DNA of 64,000 bases, from contig NZ_JSUS01000071.1 in the NCBI RefSeq assembly GCF_000805455.1, forward strand, positions 310,001 to 374,000. The letters are read 5' to 3'. The stretch comes from Acinetobacter sp. A47 (GTDB lineage: Bacteria; Pseudomonadota; Gammaproteobacteria; Pseudomonadales; Moraxellaceae). The notes beneath the pieces were generated by a model. The model made no database searches, was not told where the DNA came from, and saw nothing but the letters and a program-made list of their open reading frames with translations. Every line of letters starts with the position of its first letter. The first letter of the stretch is position 1. Of the stretch, positions 54,081-62,788 are shown piece after piece. Both the position numbers and the translations under genes were made by a program.

Positions 54081-56198
54081 ATGCCAGGCGAAGAGGTCAG
54101 CCAAGCCAAGCAACAGCTCAAAGTGATCATTGAAGCCTATCTTAAGGATAGTGACGTTCAACGTGTGCTTGCGGCCTGCGATTTTGCCGATTTAGCCCAT
54201 AGCGGTATTACCCGTAAAAGCGGTGAACCGTACGTATTACACCCGATTGCGGTCAGTTGTATCCTCGCGCACATGCGTCTGGACGCCGATACACTGATGG
54301 CAGCCCTGTTACATGACGTGATTGAAGATACCGAATACACCAAAGATGAAATCGGCCAGAAATACGGCCCGATTGTGGCCGAACTGGTCGATGGTGTCAC
54401 CAAACTTAGCCATTCCAGCGATAAAGAATATAACAAAGCCGCATCCTTCCGGAAAATTTTACAGGCGACTCTACAAGACCCGCGTGTCATTATTATTAAA
54501 CTGGCTGACCGCTATCACAACATGACTACGCTGGGCGCCCTTCGTCCTGATAAACGTGCCCGTATCGCTCAGGAAACCTTTGATATTTTTGTGCCGATGG
54601 CCCGTCTGGTCGGTATGAACGAGATGGCAGATAACCTTGAGCATCTCTGCTATCAGAACCTTGACCTGGATATGTTCAATGATGTGCAAACCGCCCTGTT
54701 GGAAACCAAGCCAAAACGTTGTGAATATCAGGCCATCTGGGAACAAAAACTGACCGATCTGCTAAAACAGCTTCATTTGGCAGGCCGCATTAAAAAGAAA
54801 AACAACAATATCGAATTACTCCGGCACTTTGTCAAAAATGAAATTGACCTGAATGAGCTAAGCCATAGCCATGCCTTTGAAATTATCCTGCAAAGCATTG
54901 CAGACTGTGACCGTCTGGTTGAGGCCCTCAAGGATAATTTTCAGGTTCTTCAATATAACGACCATATCCGGCGCCCATTACCTGGCGGTAACCAGTCCTT
55001 AATGATCAAGCTGAAAGGCGAAAAAACCACGCTGTCCCTGACCATTCAAACAGAACTGATGCGTAAAGCTGCCCGTTTCGGTGTGGTACTGGGCGAAAAT
55101 GCGCCGCAAGCCTGCCGTTCAGCCATTCAGGCATCAATGCAAAACCTGAATACGCTGATCGATAGCAGCTGTGCGAAAACCACATTTAGCGATCTCCTCG
55201 ATTACTTGCATCAGGAAAAAATCTGGGTCTATACCCCTCATGGACAGTTACATGAGTTACCTCAAGGCGCCACTGTGGTGGATTTTGCCTACTCCGCCAG
55301 CCTGTTTCTGGGCAACCACGCGGTCGGAGCAAAAGTAGATGGCGAAATCCGTCCTTTGTCTACGCCGCTGCATAGCGGACAGGTCGTCGAGATTATTACC
55401 GATGTGCTGGCCACACCCAATCCGGACTGGCTCAGCTTCATCAATACCCAGAAAGCGCGCCGTGCCTTGCAGAATATCCTGCGAGATCAGGATATTGATG
55501 AACAGCGTCTGGTTGGACAACAGGCGCTGAACCGTGCCTTAAAACTGTTCCACCGTTCCATCAATGACCTATCGCCAACAGACTGGGTTAATGTACTGGA
55601 ATGGCGACATTTAAGCAGTAAAGACACCCTGTTTGAACAGATCGCGGTTGGTGATTTACTGCCCCAGCTGGTCGCCAATCATTTATTTTCACAAGACTAT
55701 CATTCTCAGCGTCGGGAAGCCTCTGACCGCCTGATCGTCGGGACAGAAGGCGTTGATGTAAAATATGCCCATTGCTGTAATCCGGTATTGGGCGATCCAA
55801 TCCAGGGACATTTATCGCGACGCGGCCTGATTGTGCATCGTTCACGTTGCCGTAACTTGTTGCATGAGCAGCATCTGCATCCGGAAAATATCATGCCATT
55901 AAACTGGCAATCTGAAGAAATCGATGATGTCCGTTTCAGTGCCTACCTGTGCATTCATATGGAAATGAACGATGAACAGATCTCAGACCTGATCTATCAA
56001 TGCCGTAAGGCCAAAACAGGGGTAGAGATGGTTCATTCCCAAGAGCAGAAAACCTATGTCAATATTGTGGTCAGCAACCGTAACCAGATTGCCCAGATCA
56101 TTCGTGACCTGCGCATGCATTTTGGTTTCCCGCGTATCGAACGCCTGAACATGCCTATCGTACAACCTGAAGTCGCCAAGGTCGCAAACGCCAATTAG
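54081..56198 (+). CDS. spoT: SpoT-type (p)ppGpp hydrolase with degenerate synthetase domain
   Basis: A 705-residue RelA/SpoT homologue. The N-terminal HD hydrolase is intact: HPIAVSCILAHMRLDADTLM, AALLHDVIEDTEYTKDEIG, ELVDGVTKLS, and LADRYHNMTTLGAL. The following synthetase-like region (about residues 230-350) lacks the usual RelA_SpoT motifs and is very divergent; only PLPGGNQSLMIKL recalls the family. TGS (WVYTPHGQLHELPQGATVVDF), zinc-finger/CC (KYAHCCNPVLGDPIQG) and a C-terminal ACT domain follow. This agrees with Acinetobacter SpoT, reported as essentially a hydrolase. ATG 54081 has AAGGTG upstream; the frame opens at 54012. Confidence 0.93.
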   Translation: MPGEEVSQAKQQLKVIIEAYLKDSDVQRVLAACDFADLAHSGITRKSGEPYVLHPIAVSCILAHMRLDADTLMAALLHDVIEDTEYTKDEIGQKYGPIVAELVDGVTKLSHSSDKEYNKAASFRKILQATLQDPRVIIIKLADRYHNMTTLGALRPDKRARIAQETFDIFVPMARLVGMNEMADNLEHLCYQNLDLDMFNDVQTALLETKPKRCEYQAIWEQKLTDLLKQLHLAGRIKKKNNNIELLRHFVKNEIDLNELSHSHAFEIILQSIADCDRLVEALKDNFQVLQYNDHIRRPLPGGNQSLMIKLKGEKTTLSLTIQTELMRKAARFGVVLGENAPQACRSAIQASMQNLNTLIDSSCAKTTFSDLLDYLHQEKIWVYTPHGQLHELPQGATVVDFAYSASLFLGNHAVGAKVDGEIRPLSTPLHSGQVVEIITDVLATPNPDWLSFINTQKARRALQNILRDQDIDEQRLVGQQALNRALKLFHRSINDLSPTDWVNVLEWRHLSSKDTLFEQIAVGDLLPQLVANHLFSQDYHSQRREASDRLIVGTEGVDVKYAHCCNPVLGDPIQGHLSRRGLIVHRSRCRNLLHEQHLHPENIMPLNWQSEEIDDVRFSAYLCIHMEMNDEQISDLIYQCRKAKTGVEMVHSQEQKTYVNIVVSNRNQIAQIIRDLRMHFGFPRIERLNMPIVQPEVAKVANAN

Positions 56199-56223
56199 GC
56201 TATATCCGGATGTGCAGCCCTCA

Positions 56224-56241
56224 TTTAAAGCCAGCGGTACC
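56224..56241. repeat. Second copy of an 18-base dispersed repeat
   Basis: tttaaagccagcggtacc is identical to 18853-18870. Here it lacks the inverted partner. It sits 25 bases after the spoT stop. Confidence 0.6.
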
Positions 56242-56360
56242 ATAAAACTCAGCAATAGCAGCAAACGATCGCGACTTCACAGTATTCAGCGCTTTCGTAG
56301 TGGCACTTTTGTGTTAAAGTCTCATTGTTTAAGATAGACCATATGACTTAGGAGAGCTTA

Positions 56361-56741
56361 ATGTCACGTCAAGTTATTCATACTGAACACGCCCCTGCTG
56401 CTATCGGAACATATTCTCAGGCAATTCTTGTTGGCAATACGCTCTATCTTTCAGGCCAGATCGGTTTAGATCCGTACAGTATGGAACTTGTAGAAGGCAT
56501 TGAAGCGCAAATCCGCCGTGTATTCGACAACCTGAAGGCGGTATGTACTGCGGCGGGCGGTAGTCTGGCAGATATTGCCAAACTGAATATCTTTTTGACT
56601 GACCTGTCGCATTTTCAACTGGTGAACCAGATCATGGGCGAATATTTTGCACAACCTTATCCTGCACGTGCAGCATTGGGTGTAGCTAGCCTGCCAAAAG
56701 GTGCTTTAGTTGAAATGGATGGCATTGTGATCATCCCGTAA
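56361..56741 (+). CDS. ridA: RidA family reactive-intermediate deaminase
   Basis: A 126-residue RidA/YjgF family protein: [27 protein letters not shown] at the N-terminus, [26 protein letters not shown], and the [21 protein letters not shown] end with the conserved Arg and Glu. RidA hydrolyses toxic enamine/imine intermediates made by PLP enzymes. Ribosome binding site AGGAGAG before ATG 56361. It follows spoT, as in many relatives. Confidence 0.93.
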   Translation: MSRQVIHTEHAPAAIGTYSQAILVGNTLYLSGQIGLDPYSMELVEGIEAQIRRVFDNLKAVCTAAGGSLADIAKLNIFLTDLSHFQLVNQIMGEYFAQPYPARAALGVASLPKGALVEMDGIVIIP

Positions 56742-56795
56742 TATTTTCTTAATCAAATTCAAATAGCTAAAATAAATTTAAAGTCCAGATGATGG

Positions 56796-56854
56796 ATACC
56801 ACTTGCGTAGAATGCTGACCAGCACTCAGATTTCCGCTCAAGTGGTATTTTTTT
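56796..56854 (+). terminator. Large hairpin terminator after ridA
   Basis: ATACCACTTG (56796-56805) pairs with CAAGTGGTAT (56839-56848), followed by a T-run. The 33-base loop holds an inner TGCTG ACC AGCA hairpin. Confidence 0.75.
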
Positions 56855-56900
56855 ATTCAAATTCCCAATAGATTTAGCCCCGACATCAGAATGAAATTCA

Positions 56901-56938
56901 TTGACAAACGATAACAATTATCAATAATATCAATTATC
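56901..56938 (+). promoter_or_regulatory. bfd promoter with Fur-box-like operator
   Basis: TTGACA (56901-56906), 18 bases, then TATAAT-like TAATAT (56925-56930). Overlapping it is GATAACAATTATC (56910-56922) followed by CAATTATC (56931-56938), a Fur-box-like inverted repeat series. The bfd start codon lies about 30 bases further on. Iron-repression is inferred. Confidence 0.7.
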
Positions 56939-56963
56939 GCATTTATATTTGTGGATCACTCCC

Positions 56964-57158
56964 ATGTATGTCTGTTTATGTCGTGGAATTACAGATCAGG
57001 ATATCAAGGATGCTGTTGCAAACGGCGCTGAGAGCTATCGTGAAATCCGTGAGCTACTCGACCTGGGTACATGTTGTGGTCGTTGTGCTCCTGAAGCACG
57101 TGCAATCATCAGCGAAGAGCTTGCCGAAATTGCAGCACGCATCTCGATTGCAGCCTGA
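56964..57158 (+). CDS. bfd: Bacterioferritin-associated ferredoxin
   Basis: A 64-residue Bfd: MYVCLCRGITDQDIKDAVANG, then LDLGTCCGRCAPEARAII with the CxC ... CxxC cluster-ligand set of the family. Bfd binds a [2Fe-2S] cluster and delivers electrons to bacterioferritin haem to release stored iron. ATG 56964 fits the family start. Upstream is a strong Fur-box-like promoter, and bfr follows. Confidence 0.93.
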   Translation: MYVCLCRGITDQDIKDAVANGAESYREIRELLDLGTCCGRCAPEARAIISEELAEIAARISIAA

Positions 57159-57205
57159 TCTATTTTAAATATTATTTCTCGATTCAACTGATCTGTTACG
57201 ACTCC

Positions 57206-57252
57206 ACCGCTTCTTGCAGAACCCCAAAAGTTCCTCATCCAGCGGTTTTTTT
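57206..57252 (+). terminator. Possible terminator after bfd
   Basis: ACCGCT and AGCGGT can pair across a 30-base loop, followed by seven T. Short stem, low confidence. Confidence 0.4.
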
Positions 57253-57428
57253 ATGGATACTCTCCCCCCTTCCAATCAGATCCTAAAGTGCCTGTAGCAT
57301 TTCTTATGATTGTGATTTTCATTTGCCGTTCTATAAATTACTCGCCAGAATATTATTTGTTGATTAATATAATATAAATTGCCTTATCGACTAGGGCATC
57401 GACATGTGGTGTTTTTGGAGTAAACGCA

Positions 57429-57893
57429 ATGAAAGGCAATCGTGAAGTTATCAATCAACTGAATCAGGTGCTTTACCACCATTTAACTGCCATCAATCAA
57501 TATTTCTTACACTCCCGTATGTTTAATGACTGGGGCATTGAGCAATTGGGTTCGGCTGAATATAAAGAATCAATCCGCCAGATGAAACATGCGGATAAAA
57601 TCATTGAGCGTATCCTGTTTCTGGAAGGCTTACCGAATTTACAGCATCTGGGCAAACTCTATATTGGCCAGCATACCGAAGAAGTCTTAAATTGCGATAT
57701 TCGCAAGGTTAAAGAGAATATTGAAGCGCTCAAGCAAGCCGTTGAACTTGCTGAAATCCAGCAGGATTATGTGACCCGTGACCTGGTACAGGAAATTTTA
57801 GAGAAAGAAGAAGAATATTGGGACTGGCTCGATACACAACTTGATCTGGTTGAAAATGTCGGCATTGAAAATTATATTCAAAGCCAACTCTAA
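57429..57893 (+). CDS. bfr: Bacterioferritin, ferroxidase-deficient type
   Basis: A 154-residue bacterioferritin that aligns without gaps to E. coli Bfr over residues 1-132. Met52, the haem ligand, is kept (KESIRQMKHADKI). The E. coli ferroxidase ligands are mostly lost: position 18 is His not Glu, 51 is Gln not Glu, 94 is Val not Glu and 130 is Tyr not His; only His54 and Glu127 remain. It therefore looks like the haem-binding, non-ferroxidase type of subunit that forms mixed shells with a ferroxidase-competent subunit encoded elsewhere. Spacing from bfd is 270 bases, so it may have its own promoter. Confidence 0.9.
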   Translation: MKGNREVINQLNQVLYHHLTAINQYFLHSRMFNDWGIEQLGSAEYKESIRQMKHADKIIERILFLEGLPNLQHLGKLYIGQHTEEVLNCDIRKVKENIEALKQAVELAEIQQDYVTRDLVQEILEKEEEYWDWLDTQLDLVENVGIENYIQSQL

Positions 57894-57930
57894 ACAGATT
57901 TAAAGCCACAATTTTTCTGGCTTTAACCCT

Positions 57931-57959
57931 AAAAAAAGCCCTATATAGGGCTTTTTTTA
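57931..57959. terminator. Bidirectional terminator between bfr and pglL-like gene
   Basis: AAAAAAGCCCTA / TAGGGCTTTTTT with a small loop and A/T runs on both sides. It includes the stop of the minus-strand oligosaccharyltransferase gene. Confidence 0.92.
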
Positions 57960-59597
57960 TTTTGTGCGATTATTCAGTTCGATAACTTCCGCCAGACTCA
58001 GCTTTTGCTGATACAGACTTTGCAATAAAAAGAGCTGTTGCTCGGCCTCACTCATCTTATGATTATAAGCGAGTAATTGCGCATATTTTTTCAGGTTATA
58101 CGGCGTCGCTTTATTCCTGACCATGGCATCAATCTGCTTGAGATCAGCATCAGACATTAAGGTTTGAGGTTGCAATGCAATCCAGTCAAGGCGTTGCTGA
58201 AACTGGCTCAACAGTAAAATTCTAGAACTTCCCAAAATTTCAGTGGTGGGCTGCTGTTTTTTAAAGATCTGCCGACTATGCTGCTGAAACAGCTTGTAAT
58301 CTCTCCAGACCAGTAACATCATCACCACAGCAAGCAACCAGATCAAACGAATCACATTTTTATATAAGGTGATGCCTTTCAGATTTGGCGTTTGTGCCTG
58401 AATTAGTCCCAGCAAGAAGCCCATGGGCAGCAAGAAATAGGCATAACGTTGCGGAAACTCCAGCATGGCATGTATCAGGATTGCAGATACCATTAAAATG
58501 GCAATGACAGAGGTGGTGTCCTTGGCATTTCGGTCTAGCCAGAACAACCAGGCGGCCATATAAGCAATGATCAGGCCACCTAAAGGTAAGCCATTCCATA
58601 CCAGAATATCTAGAAGCACATTGTGGGCACTGATTACCCATTCAAGATTAGGGTGCAAATTAAAAACGCTTATCTGGGCAATACTGGTCTGATTCCAGCC
58701 ATAGCCAAACCATGGTTGTTGCTGCAATGCCAACAACATTTGTGTCCAGATTTCAAAACGCAGATAGCCTGAGCTGGCGCGTTCTACCAAGCTGTTGGTT
58801 TGTACCAGCTCTGAACCGGATAAGGTTTGAATAAGGCCTTCAATGGCAGGTAAACCCCAAGCAGCAAGGATAAAAAAGCCTGCACACCAGCACAATAATA
58901 GAGGAAACTTGAAACGCGGTTGCTGCCTGTATTGTTTATAGCCCCAGTAAAACAGGACAAAGAGACAGACCACCCACGGAGTTCTGGACTGGCTTAAGGC
59001 AATGCTAAATAAAATCAGCAAACTGGCAGGAACGAGATACCAAGCAGATATCCTGTTTTTTTCATAAAGATATAATGCGCCCAGCAAGCCCATAATCAGA
59101 AAGGTCGCCAAATGGTTGGGCTGACCAAAATTGGCATAAGGGCGATCCCCTTTTAGTTGCATGACCCCATTCATTACTCCTCCAAGCCCACACCATTGTA
59201 GAATTGCCATCACACTACAAATGATGGAAACACCCAGCACCAGCTTGGAAAACTCACGCATGATCAGTTCACGGTTTTCAGGCTTGAGAGATAGGTTAAA
59301 GCCCAGCACAATCATGAACCAGAAGGCAAATACATAAACCGAGCTTAAAAGAGCGACACTGAAATCATTGACCAGCCCAAAACCCCACTGAATCAAAGGG
59401 ACAATGATTACCGGAGCTATTAAAAGCTGAGGACGGGCAACCTGAATTTTTTTATTGAGGAAAATCGCCAGTAACGCCAAAGCGGCGCCAAAAGCGGCCA
59501 GATCACCAGAAAAAGTCACCCAGGGATAGGTATGGAACGGGGAGAGCCAGGCAAAACTGATCAAAATGCCGGCCAGAAAAAAGCATATAAATTGCAT
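57957..59597 (-). CDS. pglL: PglL-family O-oligosaccharyltransferase
   Basis: A 546-residue inner membrane protein with about 12 helices and a Wzy_C-type periplasmic loop. Diagnostic blocks are RPYANFGQPNHLATFLIMG (QPNHLA at residues 159-164), ALSQSRTPWV, then SGYLRFEIWTQML ... QQPWFGYGWNQTS and SAHNVLLDILVWNGLPLG with its catalytic-region His. The C-terminal part ends in a helical periplasmic tail (KYAQLLAYNHKMSEAEQQL). PglL-type enzymes transfer lipid-linked glycans to serines or threonines of pilins or envelope proteins. The location next to pilins suggests at least one pilin as substrate. Confidence 0.9.
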   Translation of the reverse strand: MQFICFFLAGILISFAWLSPFHTYPWVTFSGDLAAFGAALALLAIFLNKKIQVARPQLLIAPVIIVPLIQWGFGLVNDFSVALLSSVYVFAFWFMIVLGFNLSLKPENRELIMREFSKLVLGVSIICSVMAILQWCGLGGVMNGVMQLKGDRPYANFGQPNHLATFLIMGLLGALYLYEKNRISAWYLVPASLLILFSIALSQSRTPWVVCLFVLFYWGYKQYRQQPRFKFPLLLCWCAGFFILAAWGLPAIEGLIQTLSGSELVQTNSLVERASSGYLRFEIWTQMLLALQQQPWFGYGWNQTSIAQISVFNLHPNLEWVISAHNVLLDILVWNGLPLGGLIIAYMAAWLFWLDRNAKDTTSVIAILMVSAILIHAMLEFPQRYAYFLLPMGFLLGLIQAQTPNLKGITLYKNVIRLIWLLAVVMMLLVWRDYKLFQQHSRQIFKKQQPTTEILGSSRILLLSQFQQRLDWIALQPQTLMSDADLKQIDAMVRNKATPYNLKKYAQLLAYNHKMSEAEQQLFLLQSLYQQKLSLAEVIELNNRTK

Positions 59598-59679
59598 ACT
59601 TTGTACATGTAAAAAAGGCTTAGGAGATTATATCGCTAAGCCTTAACCGACAAATCAAATATAAGATAAAAACTACAAT

Positions 59680-59844
59680 TTACTTCCACGGACGTAAGTC
59701 GACAATCTTCACCACTTCGCCTGTTTCTTTGTTAATGAGAACGGTCATATCAACAGCATTTGCTTCCCAAAGAACAAAAGCTATGACTTTAGGATAACAC
59801 ACTAGACGAAATACTAACCACGCTAAATCGCATGGAGAAACCAT
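59680..59844 (-). CDS. Possible small protein between the two oligosaccharyltransferase genes
   Basis: A 54-codon frame with an ATG at 59844 and a TAGG-type ribosome binding site 6 bases upstream. The translation ends VLINKETGEVVKIVDLRPWK, a stretch that looks genuinely coding (alternating strand, regular acidic/basic pattern), and begins with a hydrophobic segment. An in-frame stop lies just before the ATG, so it could instead be the 3' remnant of a larger gene. No family is recognised. Confidence 0.4.
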   Translation of the reverse strand: MVSPCDLAWLVFRLVCYPKVIAFVLWEANAVDMTVLINKETGEVVKIVDLRPWK

Positions 59845-59944
59845 TCAAAACCTAAAGAATCATATTCAAATAAAAAAAATTCCTTTTTGCATCCACACTA
59901 ATAAATTTAGTAATAGTTAATAAATAAAATCATTCTTATAATTT

Positions 59945-61564
59945 TTATTTTTCCAGTAAGTCATTATATGAAACATCAATCCCATACAGAATATTTAAAA
60001 TTTTTAATTGTCTATCTGCCTCATCCTTGTAGCCATTAAATGCTAGTAATTGTGCGTATTTATGAATATCATAGGGTTTGAGGTAAGTTTTTACCATCTT
60101 TTCTCCTAACATTAGTTTCTCTGGAGAAACTTTCATTTTAGGGTATAATGCTAGCCATTTAGCACGATCATCAAAAAAATCAAAAAAGTATAAATGATAG
60201 GGTAATTTAACCTCATCTCTTAAATCACCCATAGCATGTAAACGGCCTGAAAATAAATTATCTTCTATTTTCAAATATTCCTTAAAAATTACAGCCCCTA
60301 AAAAAAAACTACTAAAGAATATAAATACGATTAAAATTTGATTTAAAAATATAAATTTATTTTCACTTTTTAATAAAACACCAAAAATCAAACCAATTGG
60401 CATTAAAAAATATGAAAAATACAGAGGGAATTCTAAAAAACTATGGATCAACACTGATGACACAACCAAAAATAAAAAAATATCTCCAACACCTTCTATA
60501 CTAAAATAAGCCCTAACATATAAATAGACAAAATAACTAGAAATTAAAAAACCTAATGGTATACCACACCAAACCAATATATCTAATATTAAGTTATGCG
60601 AGCTTGTCGCCCACTCTTTTCCAGGAAATTGATCAATAACTTCAAATTGTGCAGCTGTCGTCTGATTCCATCCATATCCAAACCAAGGTTTCTGTAAAAT
60701 TGCATGAAAAATTTGATTCCAAATTTTAAACCTTTCATAACCACTGGATACTCTTTCCACTATTGAACCAGTATCTATTATATTAAAATATTGGCCAATA
60801 AATTCGTTTATTAAGGGCAAAATAAAAATACATAAAACAAAAAAAGTACCTCCTGCCAATAGATTTATTTTCGAAATCCTCATATTATATTTTTTATTTA
60901 TGAGAAACAAAAAAATCGAAGAAAATAAAATAATTAACCATGCCGTTCTCGACTGTGTTAATGCAATTGAAAAATAAAAAATAGAACATAGAACATAAAA
61001 AAGACCCTTACCGATCTTCTTATTTTCAAAAAAATGCCAACAAGAAAAAAGACCCGTACATAAAAAAGTTGCCAAATGGTTTGGTTGAGCCATATTTGCA
61101 TAGGGTCTAGAACCTACCAAATTCATAATAAATCCAGAATCCTTAGATAGACCCAACCACTGTATAATTGCAAAAAAACTTGAAAGTATACTAATACTTA
61201 AGAAAAATGCAGCTAAAAAAAGTTTAATATCTATTATATTATTTATTTTTAAATTATACCCCAATACAATCATTAATAAAAAGAATAATAAGTATATAAA
61301 AGAAAAAAAAGCATTAAAAAAGAAAAAAACATAACCCAAAGAAAATTGAATTAATGGAATAAGTAAAATTAAAAATAATGGAAGAATAATTCTAGGAACT
61401 TCTATTTTTATTTTAAATAAAAATGGAAGCAAAGTCAGGCAACCTATAAAACAAAAAAATTCTGAAAAAAAGCCCACCAAAGGTAAAGCATGTACAGGAT
61501 TTAAGATCGACAAGGTAAAAAATAAGAATGAAATTGTAATCAATGGGCGATATGATATATACAT
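59945..61564 (-). CDS. Second PglL-family O-oligosaccharyltransferase (AT-rich)
   Basis: About 539 residues, a paralog of the preceding transferase in domain layout: RPYANMAQPNHLATFLCTG, ALTQSRTAWL, SGYERFKIWNQIF ... QKPWFGYGWNQTT, and SSHNLILDILVWCGIPLG. It differs sharply in base composition: codons are strongly A/T-biased (Asn, Lys, Phe, Ile abundant), unlike the pglL-like gene at 57957 and the rest of the window, which points to later acquisition. ATG 61564 aligns with the N-terminus of the other copy; a longer frame runs to 61636. 80 bases downstream of an equally AT-rich pilin gene, so cotranscription is likely. Confidence 0.85.
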   Translation of the reverse strand: MYISYRPLITISFLFFTLSILNPVHALPLVGFFSEFFCFIGCLTLLPFLFKIKIEVPRIILPLFLILLIPLIQFSLGYVFFFFNAFFSFIYLLFFLLMIVLGYNLKINNIIDIKLFLAAFFLSISILSSFFAIIQWLGLSKDSGFIMNLVGSRPYANMAQPNHLATFLCTGLFSCWHFFENKKIGKGLFYVLCSIFYFSIALTQSRTAWLIILFSSIFLFLINKKYNMRISKINLLAGGTFFVLCIFILPLINEFIGQYFNIIDTGSIVERVSSGYERFKIWNQIFHAILQKPWFGYGWNQTTAAQFEVIDQFPGKEWATSSHNLILDILVWCGIPLGFLISSYFVYLYVRAYFSIEGVGDIFLFLVVSSVLIHSFLEFPLYFSYFLMPIGLIFGVLLKSENKFIFLNQILIVFIFFSSFFLGAVIFKEYLKIEDNLFSGRLHAMGDLRDEVKLPYHLYFFDFFDDRAKWLALYPKMKVSPEKLMLGEKMVKTYLKPYDIHKYAQLLAFNGYKDEADRQLKILNILYGIDVSYNDLLEK

Positions 61565-61645
61565 TCTATTAAAATTCCATTTTTCAAAAACTAACATAAA
61601 AAAGTTATATTTAAATCTATGCTTATTATATCTCAAAATTTAAAA

Positions 61646-62095
61646 TTAATTACGACAATTTGCAGGTACGTATCTAGCATTATTTGTAAGATCATCAACC
61701 GAACAAACCCAAGTTATTTGATTCTGTGCAACTGTTCCAGCTGATATAGGTATACTATTTTCTGCTCCATCATATGGTGTTAACTTTAGTTTTATATTTT
61801 TCACCTTTGCAGTATAAGTAATCACTATTTCTCCATTATTAATATTAGGTGTAATACTTGTAACATTTGTAGTTGCCGTAAAGAAACTAGGAATCCCTAA
61901 TGTTAAATTAGATGCACCATTGCTCGCATTTTCTACAACTATTGTTTTATAAGGAAACGCTAAATTCAGCCCTTCTGTTACTTTAGCACGTATCATATAG
62001 TCCTGATATGCTGGAATTGCTATAATAGCCAAGATACCAATAATCGCAACTACTATAATTAATTCAATTAGTGTAAAACCTTTTGCAGCTTCCAT
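61646..62095 (-). CDS. Second type IV major pilin (PilA-like, AT-rich)
   Basis: A 149-residue prepilin: [39 protein letters not shown], followed by a domain clearly homologous to the pilin at 62290 throughout ([57 protein letters not shown]). The Cys pair WVC ... NCR closes the D-region loop. It ends in Asn, without a terminal Ser. AT-rich composition matches the transferase gene that follows. GGGAGAA lies before the ATG. Confidence 0.92.
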   Translation of the reverse strand: MEAAKGFTLIELIIVVAIIGILAIIAIPAYQDYMIRAKVTEGLNLAFPYKTIVVENASNGASNLTLGIPSFFTATTNVTSITPNINNGEIVITYTAKVKNIKLKLTPYDGAENSIPISAGTVAQNQITWVCSVDDLTNNARYVPANCRN

Positions 62096-62128
62096 TTGTT
62101 CATTCTCCCATTTATCATTACTTTAATA

Positions 62129-62144
62129 AACAAGAATCATGCCA
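62129..62144 (-). promoter_or_regulatory. Sigma-54-like -24/-12 element upstream of second pilin
   Basis: On the minus strand, TGGCATGATTCTTGTT: -24 TGGCA is perfect, and -12 has TTG at the right spacing but T instead of C after it (TTGT for TTGC). It lies 34 bases before the start codon, an arrangement like pilA promoters. Weak in the -12 box. Confidence 0.45.
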
Positions 62145-62245
62145 AATTACAAATATATGTTTTTTATAATTTTTATATATTAAAAAATACTTCCAAGGCA
62201 CAAAAAGACCTTTTTCGTCACTTTATGAACTTAATATTACTTATA

Positions 62246-62275
62246 AAAATGCCAGCTATAAAAGCTGGCATTTTC
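62246..62275 (-). terminator. Terminator of the first pilin gene
   Basis: AAAATGCCAGCT / AGCTGGCATTTT with a 5-base loop, 15 bases after the stop of the pilin at 62290. Confidence 0.92.
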
Positions 62276-62289
62276 ATTCTAAAAATAAA

Positions 62290-62736
62290 TTAGATACGGC
62301 AATTTGCAGGAACGTATTTAGAATTAGCCGCACTATCTACTGCACAAACCCAAGTAATTTGATTTACAGGAACTTTGTTATTAGCAATTGCGTTACCATT
62401 TTCTGCACCATCTTTTGGTGTTAAAGTAATTACTACATCTTTTACCGTAGGTTGATAAGTAATTGTAATAACACCAGTTGTTGCCGCTGCCACAATAGAT
62501 TTTACATTTTTCGTTGCAACAAAGTTAGGAACACCAAGAGTTAAATCAGATGCAGCATTACCCGCATTTTCAGCAATCACTGTTTTGTAAGAAGATGCCA
62601 AGTTTAAACCTTCCGTTACTTTAGAACGAACGATGTAATCCTGATACGCAGGAATCGCAATTGCCGCCAAAATACCAATGATCGCCACAACGATCATCAA
62701 TTCGATAAGAGTAAAACCCTTTTGCATTGATTTCAT
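62290..62736 (-). CDS. pilA: Type IV major pilin
   Basis: A 148-residue prepilin: [40 protein letters not shown], a globular domain with [21 protein letters not shown] and the C-terminal Cys pair [20 protein letters not shown]. In other Acinetobacter this locus carries the main structural subunit (ComP in A. baylyi) required for twitching and DNA uptake. The C-terminus is Ile, not Ser, so terminal-serine glycosylation of the TfpO type is not possible. GGAG precedes the ATG. Preceded by a sigma-54-like promoter, followed by a terminator. Confidence 0.95.
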   Translation of the reverse strand: MKSMQKGFTLIELMIVVAIIGILAAIAIPAYQDYIVRSKVTEGLNLASSYKTVIAENAGNAASDLTLGVPNFVATKNVKSIVAAATTGVITITYQPTVKDVVITLTPKDGAENGNAIANNKVPVNQITWVCAVDSAANSKYVPANCRI

Positions 62737-62788
62737 AACATTTCTCCAATGGATATTTTTATAAGCTTTTTTCAGCTACTTAGTATTT

